This document shows, one piece after another, positions 54,340-64,000 of a stretch of DNA of 64,000 nt. The stretch covers positions 27,635,166 through 27,699,165 of the forward strand of contig JAJEKV010000003.1 of the NCBI GenBank assembly GCA_021234155.1. The letters run 5' to 3'. The position numbers were made by a program, and so were the translations under genes. The notes beneath the pieces were generated by a model, which saw nothing but the letters and a program-made list of their open reading frames with translations, did not search any database and was not told the DNA's origin. Every line of letters begins with the position of its first letter. Position 1 is the stretch's first letter. This stretch comes from Isoetes taiwanensis (taxonomy: Eukaryota; Streptophyta; Lycopodiopsida; Isoetales; Isoetaceae).

Positions 54340-57155
54340 AGACGTAAGTTCCCAACTTCATCTTCAATTACTTGATCTTTTGGAAAGATACAAGAATGTG
54401 TTTCCTGAGGAGTTGCCTATAGGGCCACCTCCGACAAGGGAAGTGGAGCATGAGATTGACTCTTGAGCTTGGAACTAAACCAATAGCAAGAGTACCTTAT
54501 TGCTTGAGTCCTCTTGAGATAGAGGAAGTCAAAAAGCAAGTTAAGGAATTGCTTGAAAAGGGATTTATCCAGCCAAGTAAGTCTCCTTTTATGGCTCAGT
54601 GCTGCTAGTTAAAAAGAAACATGAAACGATGCACATGTGCATAGATTATCGTGCTCTTAACAAAGCAATAATTAAGGATAAATATCCTTTACCATGTGCA
54701 TAGATTATCGTGCTCTTAACAAAGCAATAATTAAGGATAAATATCCTTTACCACAGATTGATGATATCTTAGATTGTTTGGGTGGTGCAACTTGGTTCAT
54801 CAAAATTGATCTAAGGAGTGGATATCATCAAATTAAAATCCGTGAGGGTGACAAACTGAAGATTGTCTTTCGAACTCATCAAGGCCACTATGAGTTCTTA
54901 GTCATGCCATTTGGTCTCACCAATGCATCGGCTACATTCATGAGATTGATGAACTGAGTATTCGCTGATTACTTAGACAAATCAGTTGAAGTATCCTTGG
55001 ATGATATGCTTGTATACTCGAACTCATTGGAAGAATACTTTCAACATCTAGAGCAAGTGCTTAAAGTGTTGCGAGCCAATACGTTATATACCAAAATTTC
55101 TAAGTGTGATTTCCTTAAGCAAAGGGTTTCTTATTTGGGTCACATTCTGTCGGGGGAGGGAGTGTCTCCGGGCCGTAGCAAACTACGTGCAGTACAAGAA
55201 TGGATTCAATCTGAGAATGTTCATGAGTTGAGAAGTTTTCTTGGGTTGGCTACCTACTACCAAAACTTTGCGCCTAAGTTTTCAAAGGTAGTAGCCCCGC
55301 TCACCAACCTCTTGAGAAAAGATCAAGAGTATGTGTGGGGTCAAGCTCAACAAGAGATCTTTGAAAGGATTGTAAGTCTTTTGATGAGCAGTCCAGTACT
55401 AAAGGTACCTGACCTCAATGAGTCGTTTGAGGTATATATGGATGCTTGTGGACAAGCTCTGGGAGGTGCGCTTATTGGATATGAAAATCGTAAGCTTGAT
55501 CAAGTGGAATGGAATTATGCAACATATGAGCAAGAACTATTGGCATAGTTCATGCATTGAAGACGTGGTGGCACTGCCTGAGATGTATTACCAGTGTGGT
55601 ATATACTGACCACAAGCCTTTGAGATTCTTGCAAAGCCAAGTTGAGATTAGCCCTAGGCAAGCTAGGTGGCTTGACTTTTTGCACGAGTTCCATTTTAGT
55701 ATTCAGCATACTCCTAGAAAGAATAATCTAGTTGCAGATGCCTTATCTAGGATCAAGCATTTAAATACTTTGATGGTAGGGGAGAATGATCTCTTTCTTT
55801 CAAAGGATTAAAGAGGCGTATCAAGAAGATAAGCAATAACCTGCAGTAACCAAGTCAGGGGATTGGTGGACTGAACAAGATGAGGTGTACTTTTATAAAG
55901 CAAGGATTTATGTACCATTAATTGCGTGACCATCATGAAACCCCACAAGCTGGGCATGGGGGTGAGTGGAAGACCTACGAGTTGGTCAAGTGCCACTACT
56001 AGCAGACATGAAAGAACAAGTTAGGGACTTGGTTTTGCATTGTTTGACGTGTCAAGCTGTTAAAGCTGACCATGGACGTACCCTGTGACTATTGCAACCT
56101 TTACATATACCATTGCAAAGATGGGAGTGTATAAGTATGGACTTTATAGTCGCTTTGCCTAGGTCCACAAGGCAAAACACTCAGGTGTGGGTAATTCTTG
56201 ATTGTCTAACTAAGTACGCCAAATTTGTGATCTCACAGGGAGATGCTACTGGTCCTGATGTAGCAACCGTATACATGAGATATGCTTTCTCTATTTTTGG
56301 TTTTCCTTTATCTATCATAAGTGATAGGGATACCAAGTTTACAGGTCACTTTTGGAAGGACCTTATGAAAGGTCTCAAGGTACGACTGAAAATGAATAGT
56401 GGTAACCATTCACAAATGGATGGCCAAACTGAGTGAATCAACATGATCTTGGAGGATATGTTGAGAAGTTTTGTTCGTGAATGCCAAACTCGTTGGGAGG
56501 AGTATTTTGCCTTACCTAGAGTTTGCATATAACAACAACCATCATTCGGGAATTAAGATGACTCCCTTTGTTGCTATGATGAGGCAGAATCCTAGAACTT
56601 ATACCGATATGCATAAGTATCTAGAGATGGATGCCGCAATGAATATGTTGGATGTCATGAATGCAATTTTGCTTCAATGTCAACAAAAACTTGTGTAGAG
56701 TTCAAGATTGTGCTGAAGTTTATGCTAATAAGCCTAGACGTGATGTTACCAATGAGGAGAGTGACTATGTGTTTTTAAGGATTGTGTATCCTTCATCATT
56801 ACGAATCAACACCCTTAAACAGTTGGTTAAAGGGTGAGTGCCTAAGTTAACCCCGAGATATGCTGGAACTTTTAAGATTGTTAAAAGGTTGGGTACCACA
56901 GCATATGAGTTGGCGTTACCACAGGATATTGGGATCCATCCTGTATTTCATGTAAGCCAGCTTAAGCGAGCTATACTAGATACAGATAATGTTGTTAGTC
57001 CTGAGAGTATACCGCTAGTGCTGAACTCCGCTGTAACATCCAAATGGAATCTAGATACTCATGTTCGGCAGTTGCGCAATACAGATAGCGAGGACAGTCT
57101 CCTGCAGATGCCACTTGGGAGACGGATGAGTTTGTGCAACGTTTTCCTCATTTGA
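54340..57155 (+). pseudogene. Ty3/gypsy pol (RT, RNase H, integrase), heavily decayed and 5'-truncated
   Basis: RT: '[20 protein letters not shown]', '[19 protein letters not shown]', '[16 protein letters not shown]', 'VSLDDMLVYS' (catalytic DD kept). Then 'ENVHELRSFLGLATYYQNF' and RNase H 'EVYMDACGQALGGALIGY', 'YTDHKPLRFLQSQ', 'ADALSRIKHL'. Integrase: 'VLHCLTCQAVK' (zinc part), 'WECISMDFIVALPRS', 'IISDRDTKFTGHFWKDLMKG', 'NSGNHSQMDGQTE'. The C-terminal 'TPRYAGTFKIVKRLGTTAYE' is the usual gypsy tail, without a chromodomain. In-frame stops lie near 54,957, 55,547, 56,434, 56,697 and 56,836. Gag and protease are missing. Confidence 0.9.
54634..54751. repeat. 59-bp tandem duplication in gypsy RT
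   Basis: ATGTGCATAGATTATCGTGC at 54,635 recurs at 54,694, period 59. Not a multiple of three, so it also shifts the frame. Confidence 0.95.
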
Positions 57156-57180
57156 AACTCTAGACCTTGAGGATAAAGAC

Positions 57181-57970
57181 CTAAGGGGAGGGGAGAAAAT
57201 CGTTACGGTCCAAGGGCAAGTCGCACTTGTAGACCTTGGGACTAAGAGTTTGCCGTGGAAGTGTCATTGGGTGGCCTGGGAATGTTCCAAGAGCTAGTTA
57301 CTACCTAGGCGCAATGTTGTGGGAATTTATAATGGCAAAAGTTTCGTATAATAAAGTGCCTTTTTAAATAAATGTTAATGAACCATTGAAATAAGGGGTC
57401 CACGTGGCGGAACCCCGTTGGCTGGAAGTGTTCAAAGGGTAAATTTCTTGTCTCAGACCGCGGACGTCCTACGGGCCTTCTGGAATTGATCTGGGAGGTC
57501 GGGATCAACTTTAGGCTGGCTATTTGCGGCCAAAAAAGGCCCATATCCATAATATCCCCTATTCTTAGCATCCCTCTTATTATATAAGAGATCTGGACGT
57601 TTTCTGAAAAGGACACAGCGATTTAGGAGCAGACTTGAAGAATTCCAATTCAAGCTAAGAATCTTTGCTTCAGTGGAATTCTACGATGATTCTTCTTTTT
57701 GTGTTGTTTAGAGGCCATTTCGACCTCTTTGGGATTATTCCCAAAGCTTCTTTGATAGTTGGGAATTATCCATTGTGTTTGTGTTCTCTGCTCTAGTGTT
57801 GAGCAATACTGCAATAGCAGTATAAGTTCTTTCGATAAGAACTATTGAAGTTGGGCTTCAAGCTAATCCTGGGGATTAGCTGTTGTCGTGGGTGGGGAGT
57901 TCTGGGAACTCAAGGTTGAGGGGAACTCTGGGAGTTCTAGGTAGCACAACCAATCCTACCTTTTTAGGTC
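57181..57970 (+). repeat. Polypurine tract and 3' LTR of the gypsy element
   Basis: AAGGGGAGGGGAGAAAA (57,182-57,198) is a polypurine tract, followed by CGTTACGGTCCAAGG, which looks like a worn TGTTACGG LTR start. A TATA-type element TATTATATAAGAG lies at about 57,569-57,581. The LTR right border (about 57,970) is an estimate, as no 5' LTR is present. Confidence 0.7.
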
Positions 57971-60169
57971 TTGACATATATTAGAAATAGTGGTCCTATT
58001 TTCTAGACTTAGGGGTTTTGCCTGAAGTATAAGAAATGGATAAATTTAGTAAAGGAAAAAAATTAGGGCCAAAGTTCACTGTCAAACAATTCTTAAATGG
58101 TTACAGTTTAAACACCATTTGGAAAAGGTGAATACCATGTAAAAGGGTTATTGCAACTGATGCTCCATGCTGCAAAAAAGTCAGTGTTAAACAAGGCTTC
58201 TGGGCTCCTGAATAGGATGCTAACCTCCTCGCTTGCATTGCTCATTTGGAAAACCTTGCCTAAGAAAGCAGGTATTTAACAATAAAAAAAAGGAAAAAGA
58301 AAATCAGATTGCTTTTGTGTTCAAATGTAACAGGGGAACGCATAGGTTATACTCGGGGAAGTGGTTATTCTAGCCAAAAGCAATGGTCGGATTAACCATC
58401 GCTTTTATCCCAAATAAATCTAGAAATGTCCAAATTAGCCACTGCTTTTGGCCGTATTAACCACGCAATGAACTGCGTATGAGACTTTGTATCGACAGAC
58501 TGATCTTGGATAAGATCTTGGAAGCAGCTTCCTAAATGCTCTAATCAAGTTGAAAGATAATTTGGATCTTCTTCCCAGTCTCTAAGAAACCCATTCAATC
58601 ATCAAAGGAAGAGTTTAGAGCATAAACCAAGCCAGATTAGTGAAAAACAATAGAGATCATTGGCTTCTAGGCTTGAAACTTAACAGATCTATAATCTGAT
58701 TTACCATTGTGCCAGTGTAGGATCAATTAGATTAGAATTAGAAGTGTTTCCACAACACAGACCACGACAACTCCACACATCCAGCAGCTTGCATGGCATC
58801 AGCCAGGGCCATCCAATAATGCACAACCAAGCCTCCCCATGCTGCCACCACTTCAGCATAGGCTACAACCATTCCCCACCTACCACACACAACACCTACC
58901 ATGACAGCCAATATTGACCAGTAGAGAGCATTAGGAGCAAAGACGTAGGAGCCGCAATATAGTGGTGGATTGCTTGGCAAAAGAGGCAGGGGAGAACCCC
59001 TTTAGCTACTCCAGATGCTAATTTTTGCCCCGATGACGTTCCATACGCCTGTACATATCGTTAGGGCAAGCCGCCATGGAGCGTATACTCCATAAACGAG
59101 GATCACCGTCTAAGGTGCAAATTGAAACATAACAGCTCTCATTGCCCAGAGCCACCCTGCATGTGAATATGCACCCAAACAATTATCAAATTAGCTAATT
59201 TACCAAAAAATATCATGTACTTTTGGGATTCCTAAGATTTTAGTTTCATAAAAATAGCTAGAAGGATACGTCAAGGCACACAAGTTGTGCCACTGCTTCT
59301 TAAGTAAATCTAATTACATGGCAATAGAATATAAACTTCTAGATTATCTAATACCCTTGAATTATCTTCTGATAATAATAACGGGAAACATGGAAGTACA
59401 TCGACATCTAGCTAAAAATAAAGTGCATGCAATCTTTAATTGGCTTAATAATACTCCATAGAACAATGGATATAATCTTATAGTCATTGGGCAAGTGAAG
59501 TACAACAATCCTATAGGCAACATCCAAAGTTAAGTACCTACACATTTGCATTGGGGGGACTTTTGGCTTCTTTACCTCAAATGTATGAAACTTTTGCCTT
59601 TGTGCAATACAATTAACTTTTATGAGTGCTATCAGCTGAGATGTCTATCTTTGCTTTTCTGAATGGGACCATTATGGGGTTGATTGGGACAAAAATAAGA
59701 GCTTTCGATGGGTTGTTCTTTTCTAAGCATCTTAGTTATATGAGTGCAAAATGTGAACTTCCTTTTCTTCTACCATCTTTCATTATCAACCCTTAAAGCT
59801 GTCATATAACCCATCAACTAAATCTAAAAAGGAAGTGAACTTTATTAATGTTTATGTGCATTCTAAACTTTATTTTCGTTAGTATGTTTTGCTAAAACCA
59901 ACAGGCAGAACATATAAATGGATATGGGAGAGGGTAATAGAACTTAAACAAAGCACGTAACATTGCCAGGTGTCAGCAATTTTTGCCCCCTTTTATATTG
60001 CCTTTATCTTGCCTCCCATCAGTCAGTTTTTACACTTAAATCGCATATTGAATTGGAACTAATCTTTAGAATAGGATTTAGAAGAATACATAAGGTGCAT
60101 ATTGTGAAGTTTCCTTTGCTCAATGCAGAGTGACGTGTTAAAACTTCTTGACAAACGTGCAAGGAGCGG
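57971..60169. other. 2.2 kb without recognised genes
   Basis: Contains an imperfect inverted pair AGCCAAAAGCAATGG / CCACTGCTTTTGGC (58,373-58,463). A minus-strand hydrophobic frame of 80 residues at 58,738-58,980 (starts MPSNPPLYCGSYVFAP) has membrane-like segments but no family I recognise. Confidence 0.35.
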
Positions 60170-60173
60170 TTAA

Positions 60174-62038
60174 AACCAACATTCAATTATTTTAAGAATA
60201 TGTCTTAATTTTGGGAGTTTTTTTTTCACGCAGCTTCCGTCGCTTTTGCGTTTTTTTTCCTTTCGTCGCTTTTTTCCTCTTCCCGCCCGCCGGTCACTTT
60301 CTTAAAACTTTCCCCCTACTTTTCCCACTTTCTCCTTTTCGTTTTCCTCACTCCTTTTTTTTTTTCATTTTCTTTTACGCCCGCTCTTTTCTTCTCTTCT
60401 TTCTCTCCGCCCTGACTTCGAGCGGCGCCTTTCCTCCAGACTTCGAGCTACGGCTTCTTCTATGGCGCCTTCGAGCTATGGCGCCTTTCCTTCAGGCTAT
60501 GGCCTCCTCACGCTATGGCGCCTGCTTAGCCCATTTTAACTGAGGCAACAAAGGAGGCACATTCCAGCTGAGGATGACTAAGGAAGGATGAGGCAAGAGG
60601 CTTTCTTTTCTCTGAACATTCTTCATAGCCAGGCCTATGCCGACCTTTTTGCCATTCCGACTTTCCTTCCCATATATTTCCCTGCTTTCTTCATGGACAA
60701 ACCTATTTCGGCATTTTTTTTCCATTTCGTTCTTCATAGAAAGACCTGTTCCGACCTTCTTCATGCCAGGTGAGCTCGGTCTGCTCTTTCTACCATTTCG
60801 GATGCATCCATTCAAGCTATAGTGAGTATGGTTCGCCTTAGGTTCTCTTGCAATGGCTGTGTTTTCTGCAGGATCATATTTCAAATGACCAGGGCATGCA
60901 AGAGATAGAGGGACTGCCATATCTGCAGGTATTATTACCATCAAGTTTAGATCTCTCTATTTCGATTATGATAATCTATTATTTGGCCTTCAATTCCGAA
61001 TCAGAGTTTATGTACCAAGTTTGTGGGAATGTGTTCTTCAGTTCGTTGAGATCTTATTTGCTTCAATTTGGCGATGATACAGAAGCAAAAGGAACGATAT
61101 GAGATGAGAAGCTTTTATGAATATCTGGAAAGCACACTACACAGATGGGATTGCTTAGGATTTAATAGTTATTTTGCAGAAGATTTAGCCAAGACCCAAA
61201 TTCTTGCTCCCAATTACATTATATTTGTTTCCAAAGGCTTGTAGCAGCACAGATCATGTGATTCTTGTTCTGTTTTGCTTACAATTTGTTTGCAAAATTA
61301 ACTCAGTTCTGATTGTGTACTGGTGTTTTCGATGCTGCTGAAGGGAATAGATGCTGCTGAAGGGGATAGATCTTTTCGATATATGCATGGGCTCTATCAT
61401 TCTCAAAGAAGAGGATGAAAGATGGATTAATATTTACTGCGAAACTTAAACTTTTGGACCTTCAATCATCCAAGCTAAATCGCGCCAAGCGCGTTTTCCA
61501 TGTTTTCACATTCTAAAGTTTAAAGCGTGTAAACTGTAAAGCATGATTTTATTTACATATATGTTTTTATAAATCAAAAAGTAAATGTTTACGTACCTCA
61601 TTTTTTTGTTGTTCGTAGGCCCTTTGCAAATTAATGAGAGTGTATTTTTGAATAATTGTGTTGAATGTCAACTATAAGGTGTATTGTGTTTGTCTTGATT
61701 CTGTCTTCAAACGCTGGATATTGGGTTAACTTTTAATGTTGCTAAATATATATTACATGTATATTGACGCTATTTGCATGTCCTATAAATTATATTAGAA
61801 GATAAAACATGAAAAACAATAGCTATTCTCCATTATTCTACCTCAGAGAAATATCTCAATAATGCATGAATAAGTCTCCTTTTTATGGCATAATTTAAAT
61901 TAGACTAGTCAACAAGTGTTTTTGAGTGAGATTTTTGGTGAATTGGTTTAATGTAAAAACAACAATATTTGGCTTTTATAGGGCCAAACTGGCGCGCTTT
62001 TGGAACAGACATAATCCCAATTTAAATGAATGATGGTT
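60174..62038. mobile_element. Element C: 1,865-bp non-autonomous relative of element A
   Basis: The left end AACCAACATTCAATTATTTT followed by ATGTCTTAATTTTGGGA matches the left end of element A at 27,724. The right end (minus strand AACCATCATTCATTTAAATT, then GGGATTATGTC) matches A's right end at 40,073. TTAA flanks both sides (60,170-60,173 and 62,039-62,042). A CGCGCCAAGCGCG palindrome is at about 61,483-61,495, and CTGGCGCGC lies next to the right end, as in A. No transposase. The left half carries GC-rich degenerate repeats (TTCGAGCTATGGCGCC; CTTCATAG..AGACCT) that may be captured DNA. Confidence 0.85.
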
Positions 62039-62042
62039 TTAA

Positions 62043-63183
62043 GCAGAAACCTTGAAGGAGAGGTTGCAAGCTAGTGTGTCAAAGATCAAAGTCCAATATA
62101 AGGCCCTAAGTTAAAAACATAGGAAGAGCATATGGGAAACAAAAGTAGGGAAGTGATCGAAGCCGAAGGAGACACACTTCTCAGTTTACATAAGGTCACT
62201 GAGTTGCAAAGCCAAAGGAGACACATTTCTTAGCTTAACATAAGCTGGTGAGTTGCAATATAGGGGCAAATGAGCATAAATGGGGTGGAATTTGCTCGCA
62301 TATGTCCTATTGTTTACACGCAAGAAGTGAAAGAACCTTGAGGAGAATAATATAATTATACTTTTCTTCAGAAAAAACAATGTGCAACTCGAAATTTCGA
62401 ACAAGGGTCTCAGATAGGGGTTGATATCTAGGTTGCCCTTTCATCCCTCCTTTCCATCATAGCCCTTTGGAATAGTCCTTATGCATTGGCACATTCTGAT
62501 AACATTACTCTCCATCTTCTAATGCTATATTGAGCCTGGCTTTGCCTTCCCCGCCTCAAATATGCCTCCATCTTTATCGATTCTGTTCTGCCAGTTCTTG
62601 TTGGGCAAACCAAAAGTTTGCATCTTGGAATTCAGGGATTCTTCCTTTCTCCAGCAATAGCTAGTTTGGCCATTTTAGACCATACCAACAGGCCCTGCCT
62701 GTGGCATTTTCATGTAGAATAATAAGTATTATCTATGGCAAGAATCACCAGAAGAAGAAGAACGTCGACCCATATATAATGTATAAATCATTCCCCAGTT
62801 GTAATCATGTAGCTCCTTGGATTTTTTTGCACAAAAAATAAATCATTATTCATATGTCGAAACATGAAGCATGTACTACGAGTTATATGGAATGGAATGG
62901 AATGGAATGGAATGGAATGGAATGGAATGGAATGGAATGGAATAGAATAGAATAGAATGATTTTTATCGTCCAGGTTCCATAACAACATTGTAATGCACA
63001 AAATCACTAGCCCAACAAAGTTATAAGTTGGTAATCACATCAACCTTATTGTCCATCAAGGCATAAAGTTGTGTCAGTGATCTTTCGTTATATGAACATT
63101 CTACAATTTTTTAGATTTATCCGATAATCTTCTAGAATTATATTGCAATGATGAGGTGTAAATACAAGGCATTTAGTATACAA
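62043..63183. other. Region without recognised genes
   Basis: Only the pentanucleotide repeat below stands out. No gene is seen. Confidence 0.35.
62887..62960. repeat. (GGAAT)n then (AGAAT)n pentanucleotide repeat
   Basis: About 11 TGGAA units pass into TAGAA units. About 74 bp. Confidence 0.95.
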
Positions 63184-64000
63184 CTAGTAATGGTGCCCAG
63201 CGTTGCTAGGCATAAGTTGGTTGTATGTTGACTTCTTAAAAACTCTTGTATGAACGTCATGCTGCAACAAATGTTGAACATTATGAGGGGCGGTTAATCA
63301 TTGCTATGATCATTAAGTTACCTACAAAGTTTACGAAAATTGATGTGTATGGATTTGAATCTTTGTTTATTGCATATTTCATACATATTTTATAAACCCA
63401 TATGCAAAATTGTGACCAACAGTTAGGGTTTGAGATGTATGTGAAATGGGATACATATGAGATGTATGTGAAATGGGATACAATATGCCTAATAAGGTTA
63501 CCAATTTTAATGTAAGAGTGATGCACAACATCATAGTGATATGATGTTGGTAAAACTGAATCAGGAAATAAAGAGAGAAAAAAGCAACAATTTGGCGAAG
63601 TTCTATATTTAGTATAACCACGATTTATTTTCAAAAATGTGATAATACAATATTTGGGACGAAATTTTGTTGCCACTTCATCCATCGTACAATAGAATGT
63701 CAAAGGATAAAACTATTTTTTGAGGTCCTTTTTTGCATGCAACAAATTCCATCAAATCCAACGTCTCCAATATTCTATAAGCTTCTCTTAGTTATCTGAC
63801 AAAAACTACCTTAGAAGTATCTAGAACGTTGAACAGATGTTAGATGTTGGAAGTACTTTCCATGACATGGCCCCCCACTCGCGAAGAATAAGGTTGTGGC
63901 ATAAAACTCCTCCCTTCTCTGTTGGGTTGTTATTTGCACACAGATGCAAAGAAAGTAGAGTGTGTACATTCAGAGTGCCAAATATTAGCTGCCATTTCCA
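63184..64000 (-). mobile_element. Helitron 3' terminus at 63,184; element runs off the right edge
   Basis: On the minus strand the sequence reads GCCTAGC-AAC-GCTGGGC (one mismatch in the stem), CACCATTA, CTAG (63,187-63,184), host T. It is close to the terminus at 18,611 and related to that at 53,769. The rest of the window is AT-rich, with no gene supported. A 27-bp direct repeat (GAGATGTATGTGAAATGGGA) is at 63,430-63,483. Confidence 0.7.

Noticed and set aside
54340-57155. Endogenous pararetrovirus (caulimovirid) rather than gypsy
   Set aside because: RNase H is followed by a retroviral-type integrase and a polypurine tract with LTR, which pararetroviruses lack.
58738-58980. Hydrophobic minus-strand frame as a transporter exon
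   Set aside because: Membrane-like composition but no motif of any transporter family and no clear splice sites; left as unrecognised.

Overview
The window is nuclear DNA of a seed plant, most likely a flowering plant. The plant signature is the mix of element types: LTR retrotransposons primed by initiator tRNA-Met (TGGTATCAGAGC sites), L1-type LINEs with zf-RVT domains, Helitron 3' ends (hairpin plus CTAG-T), and single exons resembling plant LOG and laccase genes. I see no intact host gene, rRNA or tRNA. The DNA is a nest of transposable elements, most of them decayed. I cannot name the species.

The outstanding content is a large multi-gene DNA transposon, called element A here. A complete 12,350-bp copy lies at 27,724-40,073. 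It has about 31-bp terminal inverted repeats starting AACCATCATTC and a 4-bp target duplication GAAT. Removing it rejoins an interrupted Ty3/gypsy reading frame. A second copy lies in opposite orientation at 1-10,332, cut by the window edge, and it interrupts a Helitron replicase gene. The family carries: (i) a transposase-like gene with D...D...D/E-type motifs and a GHTHEDVD block (resembling DUF7869 proteins); (ii) on the other strand, a small acidic NLS protein; (iii) a coiled-coil protein; (iv) a multi-exon gene with an RGG-rich start and a ParB/DGQHR-like segment; (v) an FCP1/NIF-like phosphatase-like segment; and (vi) one further conserved exon. Palindromes of the form CACGCCNGGCGTG recur in its introns, in a long hairpin and upstream of two duplicated TATA promoters. 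This looks like a self-contained regulatory network and is the best candidate for an undescribed system.

Two other elements share features with A. Element C (60,174-62,038) has A-like ends, a 4-bp TTAA duplication and a CGCGCC-type palindrome, so it looks like a non-autonomous relative. Element B (23,559-26,273) has unrelated ends, a 4-bp GCAA duplication whose removal restores a retrotransposon frame, and its own palindrome family (CTATGCGCGCATAG).

Layout: 1-10,332 element A copy 1; 10,333-11,785 truncated Helitron gene; 13,181-16,442 5'-truncated LINE with a 13-bp target duplication; 17,000-17,118 orphan LOG exon; 18,611 Helitron end; 20,531-20,642 laccase-like exon; about 21,700-26,571 LTR retrotransposon with a histone-H3-like N-terminus, split by element B; 27,128-41,650 copia/gypsy patchwork split by element A copy 2 and by a second LINE; 42,000-53,700 low-complexity and unrecognised DNA with large CT and CTAT microsatellites; 53,769 Helitron end; 54,340-57,970 decayed Ty3/gypsy pol with 3' LTR; 60,174-62,038 element C; 63,184 onward the start of another Helitron.
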